From: Dimorphilus gyrociliatus
Lineage: Eukaryota; Annelida; Polychaeta; Dinophilidae
DNA length: 53,167 nucleotides
Assembly (NCBI GenBank): GCA_904063045.1
Contig: CAJFCJ010000078.1
Span: 1 to 53,167, forward strand
Direction of reading: 5' to 3'
Within the stretch, counting starts at the first letter, position 1; each line of letters opens with the position of its first letter. The notes under the pieces were generated by a model. That model worked only from the letters and a program-made list of their open reading frames with translations. It was not told the DNA's origin and made no database searches. Positions 45,281-53,167 of this stretch are shown here, piece after piece. The position numbers and the translations under genes are program-made.

Positions 45281-47887
45281 TTAAACAAAGTCATATTCAG
45301 TTTTATCCGGGTCATTCAAATAAGTATTGATTAGATTAGACAATAGTTGGGCATTTTCCTGTACTTCCAAATAACTTTGCTCTAGATAAACGTTCCCTAA
45401 TGATTCACCTTGCCCACATTGAAAAATAGGGAAATTGTCAGGTAAAGTATTCTCCGATTGCGTAGACTGAAATTCATCTTCAACTTCTGTAGAAGAGTCT
45501 TGGAAAAAAGGCGAAGGCGTATTTTGTGAATGCAGGCTTTCCACAGAAGGTGTAGGTGCCTCAAATCCATCTAGCGTACCATTACATTCTGGAATAAATG
45601 TATACCGATGCCTGAAATTTTTTAAAAGAAATAATAAACAGTTGTCCAATTTTTTAAATGGGTAAAAATTGATATACCTTTCAATTGGTCTAAGAAGAAC
45701 TTCATATTTTACCTTCTTTGCATTATAATTATCTTCTCCAGCTGATAAAAAAACACATTAAAATTCCTTTTATTAATAAAAAAACATTTCTTACCTAATT
45801 CCTCGTCACTATTGTCATCGTCGTCTCTAAAACTTTTCAATTCAAGTGGATTAGATTCAATTGGATTTAGCACAACTTTGCCATGGGCAACTAGTTTTCT
45901 TCCAGTTTTATAGATTTTGATTTCATTTAGGGTATCATATAAATCCAAGTTTTTATTATTCAATTCTGTAAAAGTCAAAAAATCCTGTAGATGATAAATT
46001 TTATTTTGTTGTTTCACAGCCAGTGTAAAATTTGCTTTTGGTGTTGCACTTTGAGAAGCTTCTATTCTACTCTCAGCAAAACGGATAAGAAAAGTTCCAT
46101 TATCGTGATTTGTAAGAATTTGTTCAGCGTATCCCTTACTTATAAAACCATAAACCAATCTGTATAGACAATCAAATTAGTTTTTTGTGAAATTAATACT
46201 CAAGAATTTTTCTTCTTCTTACCTCTCCTCCCAATATGTTTTTACTTTATCTGTGCCTGACGAATTGATGCATGCCGCAAACCAATGCCATGGTGTAAAA
46301 TTTTTTTTATAAAGTTTATCTTTGGCATCTTGTTTTGGTGTTTCTGAATACTTTTTCTATTTGTATGAAGAAATTCTGATAAGTGAAATGAAATGTTCAA
46401 AAAGTATTTATTCTTACTGTTAAAAGATCATTAAGAGTGATGGTACTGTCATCATTCTCCAACACTGGTAAAAAAATTGAAGATAAAAATGAAAATATTA
46501 TTTGTGAAAATTTTCAATACTTACTGAATCTATGTCTTAAATAGTTGATTTGTGTAGATGTTAGATGTCTTCCAGTATTTGCATGGTAATAATCTAACAA
46601 TAAATTCTTAAATTCATTCCATGGTTTCTCAACAGCTTCTCCAAAAAATCTAAGCCAGCTCATAGTTGCTTTAGCTTGAACAACCTGTGATGTCTGCGAA
46701 ATGATTACAAATGCTCTTGTACTAATAAACAATTTCAATTTGTGATTATTCCACACGAATTCGTTCAAGTAAACATGTAAATAATATCTGAAGGCTGCCA
46801 CTACGTTATCCTTATCTGTTTTCGGTCTATCCTTAATTTCAACAGTCTTCTTTAAGCCTAGATCAAATTCGAAATTCATCATTTCATTACAATCTAAAAC
46901 TCTTCTTGGAATTTTATTGTGAAGTTCAAAGGAAGATTGTTGCTTCTCTTCCATGATGTTTGTTTCAGTTATTCCTGTTGAATCTGGCACCTTCAGAGCC
47001 TCACTGCACAGGAAACGTACAATAAAGGGAGTCTTTGTGGCCTGTCGCTTTTCTGCCTTGACTGTTTCTGTTGTTGGTAGTAAGATGATCAGGAATTGGT
47101 TTATTAACTGTTCAAGATCATCATATAACATATCTGAAGCTGTTTTGAGGTGATCATGAAAAATCTTAGAAGTCTGTTTATCCATAAACAAGTTTGGATT
47201 ATCAAGCAAGTTGGAATGCACTAAAAGTTCATTATTTTTAACCAATGTTTGTATGATCATGTCAAACTCCTGTATTGATTTAATAAATTCAGACATTCTG
47301 CAAAAAAGCATTTTGTAAAAGTTTACCAGTTTACAAAAGAAATATTGACTTACACTTTATCCAGTGCATTTATACATTTAACTGAGATTTCACTGAAGTT
47401 TCTTTCCTCATTTTTAAATTTAATACATTCATGAAAAAAGAGTGATGTGGCATTATGAGTTGTGTTCACTATCCCGTTCACTTGTTCGATAAAACTCTAT
47501 GGACAAAAGTTTATTGGTAAACATCGTAGATGTGTTTATGTTTTATTATTACCTTGAAGAAAGTAACATTTTCATCTATTTGGTTAGACCAATCAAACAT
47601 TTTCCATTGATAAACACACTCCTACAATAAAGGAAAATTACTCATCGGGGGAAAATCAATTTACTTTTCTATATATATTATAATATTACATTTATTTCTG
47701 ATTGTATAAGCAGAAGCATTGCTCTTTCCTTTAATTCATCTTCATACTCCTTATTAATCAACGACAAAACTGAATTCTTGTCAATTTGTTGTCCCTTGGC
47801 ATTTCTATGCAAAAAAATCATCATCACAATTTTAAATTCCAATATTTTAATCTAATGTGAAAGTAGAAATTCTCACCTCTTAACCAT
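45281..47887 (-). CDS. STAT transcription factor, copy B, full length
   Basis: Ten exons on the minus strand: 47887-47877, 47804-47690, 47621-47553, 47496-47354, 47297-46525, 46464-46418, 46356-46223, 46159-45795, 45741-45678, 45611-45281, joining in phase to 683 residues. The order is helical N-terminal and coiled-coil regions (to about 190), DNA-binding domain (about 190-370, FVIISQTSQVVQAKATMSW), linker (FTPWHWF), and SH2 (431-552; GTFLIRF with Arg457). Tyr565 in VKYEVLLRP is the likely phosphotyrosine. An acidic, proline/serine-rich tail follows (about 575-683, with NVYLEQSYLEVQ), as expected for an activation domain. It is short compared with vertebrate STATs of 750-850 residues, because the N-terminal tetramerisation region is reduced. 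The first six exons match copy A almost base for base. Confidence 0.92.
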
Positions 47888-48289
47888 TTTTCAATATTGA
47901 TGTGCTATTCCAACAATCTCTTTGATAAGCACAATTAATATGTCGTAATAAATTTTTAGCCAGAAATTACATCTGTGCTGAAAAGTAAATGTTTTAACTC
48001 TGCTTGTGTATTATTTCCAACAGCACCCTGGTGACAACTGGCAGAGTCAGAATTCCATTTCCGGATTGGTCAATATATGGAAAAAATAGGTTGTATTAGA
48101 AGTTATTCCAAAATGAATAGAAACAAATATTACATAATTTTTCACTGATTCAAACAATTGAAAACATGTTTTGTAAAACAATGATATAACTGAAATTTCT
48201 TACTTTCGTATTAAACCGGATACGGAAATAGCAGACGTAAGATTGATTATAAACAGCCTAGGTAACATTTTCGAGAAACCGCTGTTGAT
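46349..48289 (-). repeat. Near-identical duplicated block, STAT-B side
   Basis: Partner of 20300-22240. It covers the upstream region and exons 1-6 of STAT-B. Beyond 46349 toward exon 7 the two genes are only loosely similar. Confidence 0.93.
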
Positions 48290-48340
48290 TTGTCAACAAC
48301 AAAAGTACATGTTATAATCTGAGTTATTGAGATTATTTTA

Positions 48341-49962
48341 AAGTAATCCTACAGTATTTATATTAAAAGTGTAAAATGATAGGCCTATTCCAAAAAAATG
48401 TTTCAGAAATGAGTCATCATTTTAAATTGGGTTCTTGGCTACAAATAATTAGATAGTGATAAATAAAAATAAAACTGGTAAAAAATATATGAAAGCTTCT
48501 TATCTTGAACATTGGTTATGGAACAAAAAGAACTTGTTTTGTCAGGGTTAATACTTGTCGTATTAAAATTGTTTCATGTTATGTAACTCTCCAACCTGAG
48601 AAATTCAACTATTGTTTAGAAAAGGAAAACAATAAAAACATGACTGACCATATTTACAACTTTCCTATGTCTTAAAATGTTACTTTTGTGTTTGTGAACT
48701 ATCAACCCTTGAAAGAGTATATAAACTATAAGCTTTATTAGTATCGCTTGAAAAACTGTAAATCCAGGAAATAGAATTTAGTTCATCTTTTTGTATTAAT
48801 TTATGATGACAAAAGACCATTTTTAAATGAACAAGATATTTGAAGTTTTTCTTTAGTGATAGAAAAATACATTAGGATAAGAAATATCCAAATCTCTGAA
48901 ACCTAGACAGATTTTGAAATTTTCAATAAGAATAGAATAATAAATTTTGTTCTTTGATGGATTTTAATTTTATCTGAATGGCTTATTCCTAATTTAGTTC
49001 TATTGGACCAGTACTTACCTACAAGCTCAGGGCGGGAAAGTACGAACTTGGGGCAGTCAACAGGATTCTCATCTTTTTAAAATGGCTATTGCTGGAAAAG
49101 ATTCCTCTACTAATAAAACAAGTAAAGATGCTTCACTGCTTTACAGTGAAGTAATCATATATGTTTTTTGTTTTTAGTCCATTAAATCATCCAAAAATAA
49201 AACAATTTTTAACAACATTAATTATAGAAAAGTAACAGCGTAGTGAAATTAAATTTCTTCAAAACAGGTGGTTTTCATTGAAAAACACAAAAACTTCATC
49301 AAACTGACTCTAAATGGTCCTTATGATTAGCTATCTAAGGATTAACTATCAGTTGGATCAAGTGTTCCAATATCAACTGTTCTTTACCCAAGTAGGAGGC
49401 TTCTTCCAACTGAGAGTCTTTCCAAATGCTCTTCGCAGATGATTAGAGGAGATACAATCATTGGAGTGAAAAATTGAGGTATTAGCTTCTAACATACAAA
49501 TTCTGGACAAGTTTTTCCCAACACCAGAGTAACAGGGAAGCATATTCCTGATTCTTAAACAAACTTACATGTTCCTTCCGATTCCACCTATACAGTCTTC
49601 AATGGACAAGGACAGAGAGAGACAGAGAGAGGAAGAATGAGAGGGCGTTTAAGTAAACTTGACATAGTATTTCTCTTCTGTTGACTAGTTTTAATTGAGT
49701 ATTTGAGAGAGAAATGTTTCAGAAGAATTTTCAGAGATATAATACTGTACCCCAACTTTCACTCTCTCTGTCTAAATGATATGGACAACTTCTTACCAGT
49801 TTCACCCTACCAGTAGTGGAATTTTGGGTGGCTTTCTTCAGGTATTTCTCTATTCTCCCTTTTGGAAGTATGGGGTACATTGTAAGAGTGTAAATTTTTC
49901 ATTTACTTTCATTGATTGAAATTGGTTGCCTTTTGGGGTTTCATACCAAACATTTAATTTTG
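48341..49962. other. Interval with repeat debris
   Basis: 48560-48710 is a copy of the repeat at 44325. 48998-49065 resembles the mariner fragment at 11616. 49420-49510 is weakly similar to the 29391-29488 repeat. A GACAGAGAGAGACAGAGAGA purine tract lies at 49610-49630. No gene seen. Confidence 0.45.
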
Positions 49963-50620
49963 TTACTGCCTGAGGCTGTTTTCTGTTTCAATTTCAAATA
50001 AGTTTGAACCTATATTTTTATTCAATCTATGATGAAAACCCTCTAAACCGTGGTTGGTTCTGACTATTTGGTTGAAAACAGACGAAGTTGCTAGAAGCCA
50101 TTTATTCCAGTTGTCTTCAATATATTCAACTAAATCACCAAGTTCATTTCTTTCAGCTAAGTCATTTTTTATGTTGCTAAATTGATTTATAATCAAAGTA
50201 TGAGGGATCATCCATGTACCATATCTTTTGTCTTAGTCAAGAGTTTTAACTGACGTTCAGATGAAAGAACTAATATTCTTTCATTGTTTGAATGAATATC
50301 CTTCTTCAAAAGTTTAAATCAAGTTGAAATTTCAAATCATTATGTTCAGCTGGTCTATTTTTTGGCGTATTGTAGTTGGCTACTTCTTTACAATTGTATT
50401 GATATGTCACTACTTATAAAATCTCTTGAGTGCTTTGGTCTTTTACTCTCTTTGTATCTAGAAGCTTTTCTTTGTATTGATTCTAATTCTGGAATGTCTT
50501 CAATGCTATCTTTAAATTTCAGGATAATATCTTCTTCTATTCTTTTACTAGTTTTTTTTGTTGTCACTATTTGTCATTTCTTTCAAATTCATTCTTGATT
50601 GAAAAACTAAATTATAATAA
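49963..50620 (-). pseudogene. MULE transposase remnant with internal deletion
   Basis: The frame at 50211-49963 contains TNHGLEGFHHRLNKNIG, matching the last catalytic segment NNDVEGWHRRLNVKA of the nearly intact MULE. Upstream on the same strand (about 50570-50410) KRIEEDIILKFKDSI and SRYKESKRPKHSRDF match its linker after the FLYWCH domain. The stretch with the two catalytic aspartates is deleted. Confidence 0.7.
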
Positions 50621-51395
50621 CATCTGGCCAAACACAGATATTGGCAAATTGGATTAATTTCATTATTCACAATTGAATCTATCAACAACCAGGTGTTGTT
50701 GCAACTTCTAAAACTAAAATAACTACAAAATCTTTAAGACAACAAAAACTGTAAACATAAACCCACAATGTACTGCAGGAGGACACCTGAGAGATAAGAT
50801 ATTGCAATGTTAGTTTGTGATGTACCTGGAAGAAATTGTGTTCCCCCTATTCAGATTACTGGTTCAAGATAAAAATACTAACGCCTTAAAAATATGTTTT
50901 AACGCCAGTTCTATTACTGATAACATAATTTATGATGTGAACACAATGATAATGTTTAAGATAAGCCAGTGTAGCAACACTTTGGTATGAAGTAAGACAA
51001 CCAAAAACAAAGATGCTCAGTTAAATTTTTTATATTTTGTATCTTTTGCAGTTAACTGTTTCCTTAATCTTATTTTGCTTTTCATTTTATATCAATAATT
51101 GAGATGATATAATTTCACCCATGATATAGTTTCACCTCTTTCTATTCTAAAGCTAATTGGATCATGATTAATTACTTTGTCCAATTCGTAATATAACTCA
51201 ACTATTCTCAATTTCATAAACACCTGTTCTTGGATAATTTTAGACTAGTATTTATTTCAAATTAATTAATTAATTAATATTTAAAAATATTTCAAATTAA
51301 ATATATTCTGGAAAATGTCAAATCTAAATATATTTTTTAAAAGTGATTTGAAGAGCTGACATTTTATAAAAGACAATCTTCTCTCAGTACATAAA
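50621..51395. other. Interval without a recognisable gene
   Basis: AT-rich upstream region of the SRCR-like gene. TTTATAAAAG at 51363 lies about 33 bases before its ATG and may be a TATA box. Confidence 0.4.
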
Positions 51396-53167
51396 ATGCT
51401 ACAGCATACAATAATTTTCATAATATTTCTATTATTTTGTTATTTGAGTAAAGCTGAAAATGTTGACATTGAGACAAGCTATATTTTGGATAATGTTAAT
51501 GAAACTGAACAGTATGTTGAAGGGGAATTAAAGATTTTGTATGAAAATCAAACCTCTTATGTCAACGTACAATATAATGATGTGCAATTTTTGTCAAAAA
51601 TTTGTAAACTTCTAGGATATGATGATTTGTATGGAATTTCATATAAAAGTGATAATATAGTAAAAGGTTACTTTAAAATAATTTCCATCAGAAATAAATG
51701 CTGTTATCTGTAAATAAAAGATAGGCCTTTAAAATGTTTATAATTGTATAGTGACTCGTTTCAGCAAGAAAATTCGTAACTATTTGAAGAGACATTCAAA
51801 ATTTATTTTGAAATGTTTCAAAATCAATTTTCCATGTTGGCAAAAATTATGATTTATTTGATTTGACAATAAATTCTAAACCTTAAAATTTAAAATAGAT
51901 CTCCTAAGTATACCAACTTCCCAACCATCATTGCATAAGGTTTATCTAAGAAAACAGAAAACTTTCTTTGATATATTTACATTGACTACATTGAACAAAA
52001 AGAAAATATGCGAGAAAACATTATTCTCTATGAATCAAATGTTTAAATTGGAACTAAAGCTAAAATCTACTCAAAAAGTGCTTTTATTAGTAAACAATAA
52101 TACTTTCAAATTTCAATACAACTACTCAAAGTCAATGACAAATGAAAGTGGAATATTTTGCACACACACTGATTTTAAAGGTATTTTTTCAATTGCTTTA
52201 TTAAGGGATCGACAGAAAACGTCCACAAATGAGAAATTTCAAGACTAGATTTTGGATTGAGAAATGGTTAGGAAGAAGAAGAGAGCAACTGATTTGTACT
52301 TAGGAGGGTCTTCTCTAAGGGTTAGGGGTAATGGAAAAGGTTAGGTTCAGCCAAGGGCTGGGTTAGGCTTAGGGTAAAAGAACTAATTTGTGGACGTTTT
52401 TTGTGGCATCCCTTTATTTATGAACTAAATTTTACTGCTATTTCCTATTACAGAGATAAAAGAAATTTCAATTCGTAAAGGAAAATGGAAATATACTATT
52501 AAATCTAAATCATATGGAACAATGCCATTAGCTTTTAGCCTCTTATTTGAAATTGATCAGTGTTGTTCATACCTCTGTTGGCATCTAAATAAGCAAAAAC
52601 ATATACCGTCTACTTGCAAATCAACTATAATTATTCTAACAGTATTCAATTTCAACATAAAAAATAATTACAATTCAAATTTAGTAACTTAAATTTTTAG
52701 GAATATTTTCCAATATTACAGCCTTGTAGTAATTTTAATACAAATATATTTGTTTGTTATATTTATAATTACCCTCCAGCAAACAAAGTTAGAAGGGTAA
52801 CAACACTTTGTGAATATGATTATGATCATAGTTAGTTTAATTTTAGATTTTGGAGAAGAGAATGAAATTGATATCTTTTAATGTTAAATGCTAACAAAAA
52901 TCAATTTTTCAGCACCTGGAATGAAGAGTTTAATAAATGTTGAACTACAATTCCAAAAATTTAGAATAGATGATAAATATGATAAAGGAGTGTTAAAGAT
53001 GAGATTAAGAAACAACCAATCAGATACATTTCATCATCTTCAGTACAGAAAATTTCCAACTAATATATTAGTTCAGATTTGTTCAGTTTTGGGCTATGAC
53101 AATCTCTTTTCTCTTGTCTATCCTTGGCAAATTTCTCAGTGGGAAAATGGTCAAAAATATTATGATA
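51396..53167 (+). CDS. Secreted SRCR-like repeat protein, cut by window end
   Basis: Exons 51396-51666, 51899-52180, 52454 to about 52561, and 52913 to the edge join in phase. Residues 1-21 form a signal peptide (IIFIIFLLFCYLSKAE). The first exon has an SRCR-like unit (EGELKILYENQ, FLSKICKLLGYDDLYG), and the last visible exon repeats it (GVLKMRLRNNQ, LVQICSVLGYDNLFS). Between them lie less conserved beta-rich modules. SRCR domains serve in extracellular binding, often in immune receptors. The unit here is weak (fewer cysteines than usual), so the assignment is tentative. The intron 52181-52453 holds a MITE. TTTATAAAAG at 51363 is a likely TATA box. Confidence 0.6.
52196..52420 (+). mobile_element. 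MITE with 9-bp target duplication, copy 4, in an intron
   Basis: Element 52205-52411 (207 bp) with flanks CTTTATTAA / CTTTATTTA (8 of 9 matching). It lies wholly within the intron of the SRCR-like gene, leaving both splice sites intact. The right terminal repeat has diverged (CGTTTTTTGTGGCATCC). Confidence 0.88.

Noticed and set aside
1-53167. CRISPR array, bacterial operon or ribosomal RNA genes
   Set aside because: No regularly spaced identical repeats, no operon-like packing and no rRNA-like conserved sequence were seen. Introns and domain content are animal-like.

Overview
The window is AT-rich eukaryotic DNA, almost certainly from an invertebrate animal. Genes are split by very short GT-AG introns (about 42-90 bases). 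The proteins are metazoan types: a STAT pair, an NLR, RING/B-box proteins, PAN, discoidin-like, Ig-like and SRCR-like secreted proteins, and a KY-type transglutaminase fold. The transposon load is heavy (Mutator-like/MULE, Tc1/mariner, MITEs). The phylum cannot be fixed from the sequence alone. TTAGGG-like motifs occur, but inside a MITE family and not as a telomere.

Layout. 1-5 kb: a large NACHT-LRR receptor on the + strand, followed by an LTR-like repeat. 5.7-6.1 kb: a broken LDLa gene. 7.4-9.5 kb (-): a secreted discoidin-like/FAMeT-domain gene with an in-frame TGA. 10-11.2 kb: a MITE, a second small element and a small RING ORF. 11.9-13.35 kb: a Tc1-like transposon with about 200-bp terminal repeats. 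13.5-19 kb: a broken LRR fragment, then a secreted Ig-like gene ending in an ITIH-C-like domain, with transposon remains in its middle. 19.5-21.8 kb (-): STAT copy A. 22.7-24.3 kb (-): a broken RING-B-box-LRR gene. 25.1-25.9 kb: a MULE with 9-bp target duplications. 26.5-27.7 kb (-): a complete secreted PAN-domain gene. 29.9-31.3 kb (-): an intact RING-B-box-LRR gene. 33-35.8 kb: a nearly intact PHD-FLYWCH-MULE transposase. 35.8-37 kb (-): a dead Tc1 copy split by a MITE. 38-41.3 kb (-): a KY-like pseudopeptidase joined to a dynein-stalk-like tail. 43.5-44.1 kb (-): a MULE remnant. 45.3-47.9 kb (-): STAT copy B. 50-50.6 kb (-): a MULE remnant. 51.4 kb to the edge (+): a secreted SRCR-like gene, cut by the window end.

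How the genes may work together. The NLR, the RING-B-box-LRR proteins and the STAT pair are all classes used in innate immune sensing and signalling, and the surrounding secreted domain proteins suit extracellular recognition. Co-function is inference. What the sequence shows directly is that the LRRs of the NLR and the RING proteins are of the same ribonuclease-inhibitor-like style. It also shows two STAT genes 26 kb apart that are nearly identical in the 5' half but diverge sharply in the linker, SH2 domain and tail, with copy A losing its C-terminal tail to a stop codon.

Exon boundaries were placed by eye from GT/AG sites, reading-frame phase and domain continuity. No alignment or database search was run.
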